Assembly (NCBI GenBank): GCA_016745035.1
Contig: JADGDE010000009.1
Span: 62,001-126,000 of the forward strand
DNA length: 64,000 nt
DNA from: Thiotrichales bacterium
GTDB taxonomy: Bacteria > Pseudomonadota > Gammaproteobacteria > Beggiatoales > Beggiatoaceae
Direction of reading: 5' to 3'
Shown here: piece after piece, positions 7,609-13,741 of the stretch
Layout of the letters: each line of letters begins with the position of its first letter
How positions within the stretch are numbered: position 1 is the stretch's first letter
The notes under the pieces: generated by a model
Database searches by the model: none
Told to the model about the DNA's origin: nothing
What the model saw: the letters and a program-made list of their open reading frames with translations, nothing else
Position numbers and translations under genes: made by a program

Positions 7609-8211
7609 TTATTTACGCCCACAATCTAAAGTTGTACCTAAGCGGCTGCTGGTTTCACAATCATTAAAATCCTTGTCATTGCCCATTTTCTTTTTGATTT
7701 TTTTGGTGGCATAGGCAACCATGCAACGCTCGCCAAGTTCTCCAGCATCTTTCAGGGTTTTATCTAGTTTTTTAACGGCTGAGTACAAATTGCCACACAA
7801 GTTCAGTTCGTTTGAAATTTGATAATTGCGGTATGCAAAGCCAAAGGGGTATAGATAGCCAACGGTGTTGTTAAACTTGCTGGCGACATCGTGAAGCTTG
7901 AAACACTGGCTTATGTGGCGGATGTGCATCCGCGCATAAGCTTTGCGCTTAGACAGCCCGAATTGACCAAACATACAGGTTTGTTCTGCTTCTTCTAAAA
8001 CGAAAGAAGTGAAACCCACCGTGCCCATAAAACCCATGACCACCAGCCCGCTCTTAAGGCTAAAGGCAACGGCAGCAATGCCTTTTAATGCGGCGGGTGC
8101 TGCTGCTACGGCTGCAATAACTGGGGGGATTGCTTGTGCTTGGCGTACTGGTACAGCAAGCAAGGCAAAGCTTAAAAATGCTATGTTTATATAAGATAAT
8201 ATCTTGTTCAT
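7609..8211 (-). CDS. Exported hypothetical protein with hydrophobic core
   Basis: This 200-residue protein has a signal peptide (MNKILSYINIAFLSFALLAV, cleavage near AQA-IP). An Ala-rich hydrophobic region follows (~30-75), which may span the membrane or insert like a fusion segment, and then a soluble cysteine-containing domain (Cys in EQTCMFG, SQCFKL, LNLCGN, ERCMVA, NDCET, LDCGRK). An even number of cysteines suggests disulfides in the periplasm. No family recognised. An intercistronic hairpin (8225-8242) lies just upstream. Confidence 0.6.
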   Translation of the reverse strand: MNKILSYINIAFLSFALLAVPVRQAQAIPPVIAAVAAAPAALKGIAAVAFSLKSGLVVMGFMGTVGFTSFVLEEAEQTCMFGQFGLSKRKAYARMHIRHISQCFKLHDVASKFNNTVGYLYPFGFAYRNYQISNELNLCGNLYSAVKKLDKTLKDAGELGERCMVAYATKKIKKKMGNDKDFNDCETSSRLGTTLDCGRK

Positions 8212-8249
8212 TTTGTAATCCTATGCGGGGTACAAACCCCGCTTTTTAA

Positions 8250-8429
8250 TTAAACGATAACGTTATTAATGTTTAAATTTTCCACACGCGAACCTTTGAT
8301 TGTTTCGCGTTCACTTTTGCATAGCTGTTTGGCTGCCTTTGCGCGTGCTTCGCGTGTTGAATTTGCAGCAACATTTTTTGCATAATCCCAGAAACCTGAG
8401 TAATAAAAACTGACTTGATAAATGCTCAT
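8250..8429 (-). CDS. Hypothetical 59-aa protein
   Basis: A short frame, MSIYQVSFYYSGFWDYAKN..., with normal amino-acid composition and a lysine/arginine-rich middle. It lies between two operon genes, with a ribosome site (AGGAGC) before its ATG. The start resembles small phage proteins that begin with a beta strand and then a helix. No function can be given. Confidence 0.55.
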   Translation of the reverse strand: MSIYQVSFYYSGFWDYAKNVAANSTREARAKAAKQLCKSERETIKGSRVENLNINNVIV

Positions 8430-8432
8430 GAT

Positions 8433-8582
8433 TTAATGCTCCTGTACTTCGTCGCCTTCAATTTCAAATTGACCATAATCACGGTCTTCTAGTTGCTCAA
8501 TTAAATAAGCATCGCGAGCGGCGATAAAATCAGGGTTATAAACCACTTGATTATTTGCATTGTTTTCGTGTATATTTTCCAT
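8433..8582 (-). CDS. Hypothetical 49-aa acidic protein
   Basis: A short frame encodes MENIHENNANNQVVYNPDFI followed by AARDAYLIEQLEDRDYGQF and an acidic end. It stops 3 bases before the next ATG and has an AAAGGTG ribosome region upstream. The tight spacing supports a real operon gene. No family recognised. Confidence 0.5.
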   Translation of the reverse strand: MENIHENNANNQVVYNPDFIAARDAYLIEQLEDRDYGQFEIEGDEVQEH

Positions 8583-8648
8583 TTCAAACACCTTTGTTTA
8601 ATTGTTTGATTCGGTCTTACTAAATGGCAGTTTAGTAAGACCACTTTA

Positions 8649-8951
8649 CTAATAAGAGATATTCGTCTCTTCGCGTACTTGCTTTTCAGCAATTTCTAAT
8701 AAACGACTTTTTAAAACTGCTTTTAATTTGTCGCTCTTACCACATACAAAAGCCATAAGCTCTTGCGTTAAATCTTCAAATAATTCTTCAAATAATTCTT
8801 CACAAAATTCGGGACTTGTATTTGTTCCGATACATTCTTGAATTTCGCCCTCAAGTTCGCTTTCTTTATCGTTTACAAATTCGCTATATAAATCCTCTGG
8901 CGGGGTTTGTAGGTCATAACCGACTTGATGCGTGTGCATTGCTCCAGACAT
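8649..8951 (-). CDS. Hypothetical 100-aa acidic protein, first gene of left set
   Basis: This acidic protein starts MSGAMHTHQVGYDLQ and has a run of near-repeats, EELFEELFEDLTQEL. Three cysteines are present. AAAGGAG precedes the ATG. The promoter with its operator (8984-9013) lies 33 bases upstream, so this begins the leftward operon. No family recognised. Confidence 0.6.
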   Translation of the reverse strand: MSGAMHTHQVGYDLQTPPEDLYSEFVNDKESELEGEIQECIGTNTSPEFCEELFEELFEDLTQELMAFVCGKSDKLKAVLKSRLLEIAEKQVREETNISY

Positions 8952-8983
8952 TTTTTAACTCCTTTGTAACTTTGCTATGGTTA

Positions 8984-9035
8984 AATTATAGCATTGCTAT
9001 AATTATATTGCAATAAAAATATAGCAATGCTCTAA
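8984..9035 (-). promoter_or_regulatory. Left-operon promoter with two repressor-type operators
   Basis: On the minus strand a -35 TTGCAA (9013-9008), a 17-bp spacer and a perfect -10 TATAAT (8990-8985) face the gene at 8951. The 21-bp palindrome AATTATAGCA-T-TGCTATAATT (8984-9004) fills the spacer and covers the -10 box. A second, imperfect copy (ATATAGCA-A-TGCTCTAA, 9018-9035) lies just upstream of the -35 box. Paired operators that occlude the RNA polymerase site suit control by the CI-like protein encoded at 18503. Confidence 0.65.
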
Positions 9036-9053
9036 AAAATAAAGTGAAAAACT

Positions 9054-9632
9054 AAGCCGAAACCCACAACCAAGAAGCAGCCCAAACACCAGAGCGACCA
9101 GAGGAGACCCAACGCCCACGCCCAAGGGAGGGCAACAAGGCAGAGGAAAAGCCAAGGGGGAACACACACACAGGCAAGCCACGGGCAGCGGCAAGGCGAC
9201 AGGCACGGACAGAACCACGGGAGGAGGGGGACGACAAGAAGGCAACCAAGCCAGCGGAAGCCGAACCGACAACAGCCGAGGCGCGGGCAGGGAGACGAGA
9301 GCGCAAGGGAACGGACAAGCCACCGCCAGCGAGCCACGAAACAGCACCACCACGGGAGGCAAAGGAACGCACCAAAGGAACAGCAGAAACCCCACAAGCG
9401 CCAGCACCACTGGCGGCAAAGGCAGAGAAACAGGCAACGGAGGACACCGCACCTGCTGCCAAAGCCCACGAAAGCGCCGCGCCATCTGCGCCAGAGGCAC
9501 AGCCGACAGCCAAAGAGCGCCCCGACCGGACAAGACCAGCACAGGCACGCCCCACAAGCGCAGCAGAACCGACAGGCAAAAACCGAGACCCAACCACCGC
9601 AACAACACCCACAAGCGACCCCCAAAAAAAGC
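9054..9632 (+). other. Three-letter (T-depleted) DNA tract
   Basis: Only five T occur in 579 bases of the + strand (9411, 9454, 9457, 9485, 9487), and 9054-9410 has none in 357 bases. A, C and G are roughly balanced. All six frames therefore lack stop codons, so the long frames seen on the minus strand are a by-product: their hydrophobic Leu/Val/Cys/Trp composition is dictated by the absence of A. The + strand has no ATG, GTG or TTG within the tract. No tandem repeat unit explains it. Confidence 0.75.
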
Positions 9633-9681
9633 TAAAAACACAGGTGTATTATATCATAATTTAGTATATTTTTCATGTAGT

Positions 9682-9711
9682 TATATAAAAAAACGGGTCT
9701 AGCGTTGTCAA
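9682..9711 (-). promoter_or_regulatory. Sigma70-type promoter reading into the T-depleted tract
   Basis: The minus strand has a consensus -35 TTGACA (9711-9706), an 18-bp spacer and -10 TATATA (9687-9682). Transcription would start near 9675 and enter the 9632-9054 tract, giving an RNA almost free of adenine that leads toward the left operon. No operator copy overlaps this promoter. Activity is predicted from sequence only. Confidence 0.5.
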
Positions 9712-9712
9712 G

Positions 9713-9743
9713 AAATTATTTTTCCACCTGTGGGAAAAAAATT
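9713..9743. other. AT-flanked hairpin
   Basis: AATTATTTTTCCAC and TGGGAAAAAAATT form a near-perfect inverted repeat around a CTG loop, with U-runs on both strands. It could act as a bidirectional terminator or define the end of a non-coding RNA, and it lies immediately upstream of the minus-strand promoter at 9682-9711. Confidence 0.4.
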
Positions 9744-9817
9744 ACTTTACAACAGCGGGGCACACCCACCCACTATGGGGAATCAACTAAGACGAATAAG
9801 CGCAGCGCAAGGCGGCT

Positions 9818-9951
9818 TAGTCCTGATTGGACTAGAACAAACATTAAGCGCGGCGGGAAAGCTTCAAACAAAGCCAAGGGATTAGACCGCGCTAACACTA
9901 ACTCCATAGCTAATAAACACCACCACAGCCCGCGCAGCGTTTCACCTAAGT
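9818..9951 (+). ncRNA. Structured module A (candidate RNA or cis site)
   Basis: The module holds a hairpin TAGTCC/GGACTA (9818-9834), then a stem-loop AGCGCGG...CCGCGCT (9847-9893) whose loop contains GGAAAGC and CAAACAAAGCC, then AGCCCGCGCAGCG-TTTCACCTAAGT (9927-9951). The last two elements recur in module B. Conservation of stem and loop motifs within one locus suggests a functional RNA or a protein-binding DNA site; the transcribed strand is unknown. Confidence 0.4.
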
Positions 9952-10180
9952 GCTGAGGCTTGCACGGCATTGGACGCTCTCTCCCCGTTGGGTAAAGACT
10001 AAAGTTTTTTTTGCCAATGACCATTAGGCGGGTTAGACGAAGCCAAGGACAGAGAGACGGGGCGCGACCGCGACACGCACAAAGCCGCCTCTGCCGAGAT
10101 GGCACGAAACTATGAAAGGCACGGGAGGCAAACGAAGGAAACACACTAAGCACTGCGAATAGCTTAGGCAGTGAAGGCGT

Positions 10181-10199
10181 GGGCGGGGCGGGGGCGGGG
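10181..10199 (+). other. G-quadruplex-type motif
   Basis: Four runs of three to five G separated by single C (GGGCGGGGCGGGGGCGGGG) satisfy the classic G-quadruplex pattern on the + strand. It sits between the two structured modules. A second G-rich stretch follows at 10336-10347. Confidence 0.5.
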
Positions 10200-10356
10200 C
10201 GCGGCTCGGTGATTCACCCCGATATTTGATAGGGCACTACATACCGAACAAGGATTGCGAGAGAGAGCGGGGGAGCACCCCCAAGGGGGGGCAGATGGGC
10301 GGGCAAAGGGACGCAAGGGGAAGGTGGAGGTCAGCGGGCGGGGGGGGACAAAACAA

Positions 10357-10550
10357 TAGCGCGGCAGGAAAGCCCCAAACAAAGCCCGATAAGTTGCCCG
10401 CGCTAACAAACCCCACACAACTCACCAAGGGTTAGCCATAGGACTAAATCAACCAAGCAGCACCCGTCTAGCCGCCTTAGCGGCTAGTTAGTTGCAAGAC
10501 GTGTTGGATAACGGAGACGCTCTAAAGCCCGCGCAGCGCTTCACCTAAGT
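10357..10550 (+). ncRNA. Structured module B (diverged copy of module A)
   Basis: Stem-loop TAGCGCGG...CCGCGCTA (10357-10405) has the same loop words as module A (GGAAAGC, CAAACAAAGCC). A perfect 8-bp hairpin CTAGCCGC-CTTA-GCGGCTAG follows (10468-10487), then a 25-bp block (10526-10550) identical to 9927-9951 except one base. The spacing between the shared parts differs from module A (121 versus 33 bases), so this is a rearranged repeat and not a simple tandem. Confidence 0.4.
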
Positions 10551-10753
10551 TAAGCCATAGCCCCTAACGATGATGCAATACATAACTCTTTTTTGATTAA
10601 ACACAAGGCTTTGATAATAAAGAAGTTTTTGCGCGCCGGTTAAAATATTTTTTATTAAAAATCAATTACTTACTCGCGTGTCGTTTCCCCGTTTTTCCCT
10701 CTCCTCGCGCAGGCAAGTGAGAGGCTCGCGGGTTTAACCCCCAGTTTGAGGCA

Positions 10754-10790
10754 TAAAAAAAGGGGCTGTGTTAGCCCCCTTTCTTTCCCT
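10754..10790 (-). terminator. Rho-independent terminator of the right operon
   Basis: On the minus strand the stem GGGGCT/AGCCCC (10778-10773 with 10767-10762) with a 5-nt loop is followed by seven T. It lies just downstream of the secreted-protein gene at 10806, closing the right-hand leftward operon and separating it from the non-coding region. Confidence 0.85.
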
Positions 10791-10805
10791 GTCTAGCTGT
10801 TTTGC

Positions 10806-11369
10806 TTATGGTAATAATGGATAGCTGATTTCAGAATGCTTTTTACCGTAAAACTTAAATGAGATTTTCCCTGTTTTGGCACTGGTTGTGAATTTTAGTT
10901 CACCAAATGAACCAATATTGACACCTTCGGGGTTCACATTCATTTCTGTGGCAATCGCATTAAAAACATCACCTAAATCATTAGAGTAAGCCCCCATTGA
11001 GGCTTGAAAGTCTGGCAACCATACAACGTCGATTCCCGCAGGTTGTTTGCCATAAGCCATTTTAGAATCAGGCATATTAATATCACAGGTAATTTTTTCT
11101 GCACTAGGAGTTAAATCGACAGTGCAATTTTTATCGGCTTTCCAACTTTTATAAAACCCTTCAGGTGTTTTGGTAGAGAAAGGGTTGTAGGTTTCAAAAG
11201 AAACCATTTTGTTTTGTAAAGTAGCAGTATTCATTGCGTCGATAAATGCTAAAAAGGCATTAGAATCAACCCCATATTTTGACGCAAGAGTTGGGACAAT
11301 AGTTGGGTCTGCATAGCTGTTTGCACTAAAGCTCAGAGCGATAACGGTTGCAAGTGCTAATCGTTTCAT
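10806..11369 (-). CDS. Secreted hypothetical protein
   Basis: This 187-residue protein has a clear signal peptide (MKRLALATVIALSFSANSYA, cleavage after AYA-D). The mature part is a mixed alpha/beta domain with two cysteines (DKNCTVDL, KITCDINM) likely to pair. I do not recognise the family. It has its own ribosome site (AGAGGTTTTT region) and is followed by the operon terminator. As the terminal operon gene it may be exported cargo or an entry/exclusion factor. Confidence 0.65.
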   Translation of the reverse strand: MKRLALATVIALSFSANSYADPTIVPTLASKYGVDSNAFLAFIDAMNTATLQNKMVSFETYNPFSTKTPEGFYKSWKADKNCTVDLTPSAEKITCDINMPDSKMAYGKQPAGIDVVWLPDFQASMGAYSNDLGDVFNAIATEMNVNPEGVNIGSFGELKFTTSAKTGKISFKFYGKKHSEISYPLLP

Positions 11370-11472
11370 GATAAAAACCTCTTAAATATTAAAGAAGTTT
11401 TAATATTATCAATTGTTTATAATTAAAAACACGTAGTTATGTGAGAGGGTTCGGAATCCTCTTGTGATTTTT

Positions 11473-12033
11473 TTATTTACGGCGATATTCCCACGGTGTT
11501 TGATGTAGTCCAGTTTCTGCCCATATGCCTATGCCTGATTGTTTAGCCACTTCTACCGCGCTAAAAAAGCGTTTATCACTGCAATACCGAGCATACACAT
11601 TGGCTGCACCGGATTGGACTTGATAGAGATTTAAACTTAAGCCGTCTTGTGTATAAACTTCCCCTACTGTTCGCCCATATCTGTCCTTAGTCTTGGCATC
11701 AAGGAAAACAGTTGATGGTGATTTATCCCGCAAATTATCCCGCGATATTTTCCCCCACGGTGCTTGTTTCATTTCTGGCGTATCAATGCAGTGCATTCTA
11801 ACTTTCACCTTTTCTGGACAGCGTAAGGTCATGGTATCCCCATCATATATTTTCACCACTGAACAGCTTTTAAGATTGGCAGGCATTCCCCCAATATTAG
11901 ATCCAGCTCCGGCTAAAACGTCCCCACCATTTGAATGAAAAAATGTTGAGTGAATGAATGGATAAGTTAAAGATAAAACCACCATGAATGATAATAATAT
12001 AAGATTTATTTTGATTCGATTAAATTTGTTCAT
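11473..12033 (-). CDS. Thermonuclease (staphylococcal nuclease-like), membrane-anchored or secreted
   Basis: This 186-residue protein has an N-terminal hydrophobic helix (~8-28), then an SNase domain: VVKIYDGDTMTLRC (metal-binding Asp), VRMHCIDTPEMKQAPWG, DRYGRTVGEVYTQDG (catalytic Arg) and WAETGLHQTPWEYRRK. SNase-like enzymes cleave DNA and RNA with calcium. The anchor places it in the periplasm or outside. Plasmid-encoded homologues (for example in conjugative plasmids) are known. It may process incoming DNA alongside the ComEA-like protein, or degrade competitors. Confidence 0.88.
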   Translation of the reverse strand: MNKFNRIKINLILLSFMVVLSLTYPFIHSTFFHSNGGDVLAGAGSNIGGMPANLKSCSVVKIYDGDTMTLRCPEKVKVRMHCIDTPEMKQAPWGKISRDNLRDKSPSTVFLDAKTKDRYGRTVGEVYTQDGLSLNLYQVQSGAANVYARYCSDKRFFSAVEVAKQSGIGIWAETGLHQTPWEYRRK

Positions 12034-12097
12034 ATTGGGCTAATAGCTTATATTTTTTTGATGGGTAAACATGCGTACACAAGGAATCTTGACAATT

Positions 12098-13174
12098 TCA
12101 GCGCAACCATTTTGCCAAGTAAGGACTCAAATTGCTGTCATCGGTGTTTTCCACATCGCTTTGTAAGGCAAATTTAGGCGCTAGCTTTGGGGCGTGTCTA
12201 GCTTGGATTTTTAGCCTCACACTTTTGATTGTGAGTCCATCCAGTGCCGTTGTTTTATCATAGTTGAGTTTGATTATCTCCCCCTCTTTGGTGGTCGCCT
12301 CCCCAATCAAGAAAACGTCCGAATTTTGTCCGGTACTTCCCAACTCAGCAAGCAATGTTTTGGTGTCGGTTTGGTCGCTGTTGTACTCAAACACGGTGAC
12401 ATGCTCGGCTTGTCCTTTGTGCAATCGTGCCTTGCTCAAATACCATTCACAACTGTTTGTTTGGCACGCAATTACATGCGCTTTGTCTTTGCCCTTGGTT
12501 TCGAGAATAAAGCCGCTCTCGCCTTCCCCTGCGATGATTTTATACTTGCCATTGATGGGCTTTAGGCTGTCTTTGTTGATGCCCTCCACCTCAACGAACC
12601 ACTGAAAGCCCACCCGTTGCTGGTCGTATTGTTCACGCGCTGCGGCAACATCACCGATACTCTGGCGTATCAATCCGGTTGTGCCCTGTCCTGAACCGGA
12701 ATAGGGGAACATCAAGGCAATCATGCCCAACATCAACGCCCCGAATATCACTTCACCCGTGCCACCGATTGAAATACGATAATCATAATGGCCAGGAAGG
12801 ACACAGCGCACCCGTGAAGGATAAAACCAAGCCACACCGGATGGGGTCATCATGTCGGCGATTGAGTGAGAAACCCAGCCAACCATGATAGGCAACCACA
12901 CCGCAGTGGATGTGCTAAAAATTAACACGGTACAGACCACGACTTGAGCCAGCAAGGAATGGGTAAGGGTTCTATGTCCAAACCAATAGGCAACCGGACG
13001 CGATAAAAAGGGCAAAGCCCGACCGATTAAAGATTGGGGGTGATCAACATCTGCGGGAAAGAGGGAAAAAAAGGCACACAACAAAGCCTCCCACCACTGA
13101 GGAACGTGACCAGATGCCGCGCAGGCGGTGTAAAAGGCGGCTTGGGAAAAAATTATGTGGGTTTGGGAGAGCAT
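12098..13174 (-). CDS. YdjM-like membrane metal-dependent hydrolase with long C-terminal domain
   Basis: This 358-residue protein's N-terminal ~175 residues match the YdjM/LexA-regulated membrane hydrolase family (PF04307-type). It has early His (TQTHIIFSQA-like start SQTHII), FPADVDHPQS, FGHRTLTHSLLAQ and GWVSHSIADMMTPSGV, a set of His/Asp metal ligands between membrane helices. The C-terminal ~180 residues are soluble and unrecognised, longer than the usual family end. The start codon abuts a perfect 11-bp hairpin (13175-13210), and no Shine-Dalgarno is visible. Confidence 0.75.
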   Translation of the reverse strand: MLSQTHIIFSQAAFYTACAASGHVPQWWEALLCAFFSLFPADVDHPQSLIGRALPFLSRPVAYWFGHRTLTHSLLAQVVVCTVLIFSTSTAVWLPIMVGWVSHSIADMMTPSGVAWFYPSRVRCVLPGHYDYRISIGGTGEVIFGALMLGMIALMFPYSGSGQGTTGLIRQSIGDVAAAREQYDQQRVGFQWFVEVEGINKDSLKPINGKYKIIAGEGESGFILETKGKDKAHVIACQTNSCEWYLSKARLHKGQAEHVTVFEYNSDQTDTKTLLAELGSTGQNSDVFLIGEATTKEGEIIKLNYDKTTALDGLTIKSVRLKIQARHAPKLAPKFALQSDVENTDDSNLSPYLAKWLR

Positions 13175-13210
13175 AGGATAAGCACGGGCGGTTAAACCAG
13201 TGCTTATCCT
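13175..13210 (-). other. Perfect 11-bp stem-loop between CRISPR array and hydrolase start
   Basis: AGGATAAGCAC (13175-13185) and GTGCTTATCCT (13200-13210) pair perfectly around a 14-base loop. On the minus strand it begins right after the terminal CRISPR repeat and ends at the hydrolase ATG. It could define the 3' end of the array transcript or gate translation of the hydrolase. No U-run follows, so it is not a standard terminator. Confidence 0.5.
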
Positions 13211-13461
13211 AGCATAAATAGCCTAAGCGGCTGACACTGCTGCAACTTGCATGGTGTGGATTTGAGCGCTCCAGGACAGCAAAGTCTCAATAGCCTAAGC
13301 GGCTGACACTGCTGCAACGCCGACGCCTGACAAGCTGTAATATGGCATATTTAAGTCTCAATAGCCTAAGCGGCTGACACTGCTGCAACATCTTAGGAGC
13401 CATGATAATGGCGCCAATAAGCTAAAGTCTCAATAGCCTAAGCGGCTGACACTGCTGCAAC
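13211..13461 (-). CRISPR. Four-repeat CRISPR array without adjacent cas genes
   Basis: Four 36-bp direct repeats (13211-13246, 13283-13318, 13354-13389, 13426-13461) are separated by unique spacers of 36, 35 and 36 bp. Repeats 2-4 are identical; they read AGTCTCAATAGCC at one end and CTGCTGCAAC at the other, with an internal AGCC-TAAGC-GGCT hairpin. Repeat 1 differs in its first six bases, marking it as the old, distal end. The leader is therefore on the right and transcription leftward, with the operon. Repeat length suits several types; I do not assign one. No cas gene lies in the window. Confidence 0.85.
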
Positions 13462-13741
13462 AGCACCCCTTTTTCCATCTTTAAAATCAGTTAGTTGCAA
13501 CCCCAATTGGGGGAAGCTCATCATTTTTGCAGGGCAACCGATGTATTGTTGCACTTTTACCTCCGATTCAAGCACAAAAACAACGCTAAGTATCTGATTT
13601 TTAAGATATGGGGAAGCTTTCTTAAAAGCTTGGTTTAAGAATATCAAATAAACATTTGATTGTAAATCGTTATTTTAAACAAGCCTATTAACCATGCTTT
13701 TAGAATGGTTTCTCTCCCCCCAAAATCATAAAAATTGGCAG
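13462..13741. other. Leader-side region between CRISPR array and ATPase gene
   Basis: This 280-bp stretch has no convincing gene; the one minus-strand frame spanning it runs into the repeats. It is AT-rich near 13600-13690, holds the palindrome CCCCAATTGGGG (13501-13512), an AAGCTT...AAGCTT inverted pair (13614-13631), and AGTTAGTTGCAA (13489-13500), a 12-mer also found beside the module B hairpin. It probably includes the CRISPR leader. Confidence 0.45.

Larger units (their letters stand above)
8952..10754. other. 1.8-kb non-coding region between the two operons
   Basis: No convincing protein gene lies here, although the rest of the element is packed. From left to right it holds the left-operon promoter, a T-depleted tract (9054-9632), a minus-strand promoter (9682-9711), a strong hairpin (9713-9743), two related stem-loop modules (9818-9951 and 10357-10550), a G-rich run (10181-10199), and AT-rich DNA before a terminator. 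It is T-poor overall on the + strand up to about 10440. Candidate roles are origin, packaging or transfer site, or long regulatory RNA. Confidence 0.6.

Noticed and set aside
9003..9641. Three overlapping long minus-strand frames (hydrophobic, Leu/Val/Cys/Trp-rich)
   Set aside because: All frames are open only because the minus strand has no A; composition is forced by base content and no start has a ribosome site.
9056..9657. Plus-strand Pro/Ala/Glu/Lys-rich frame through the T-free tract
   Set aside because: A stop codon lies directly upstream, there is no ATG/GTG/TTG, and any A/C/G-only DNA gives polar disordered-looking peptides.
9773..10435. Several 60-125-codon frames in the non-coding region
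   Set aside because: Unnatural composition, mutual overlap and no ribosome sites; the region is better explained as structured non-coding DNA.
13438..13647. 69-codon frame ending inside the CRISPR repeat
   Set aside because: Its C-terminus is encoded by the repeat itself and it lacks conservation signs.
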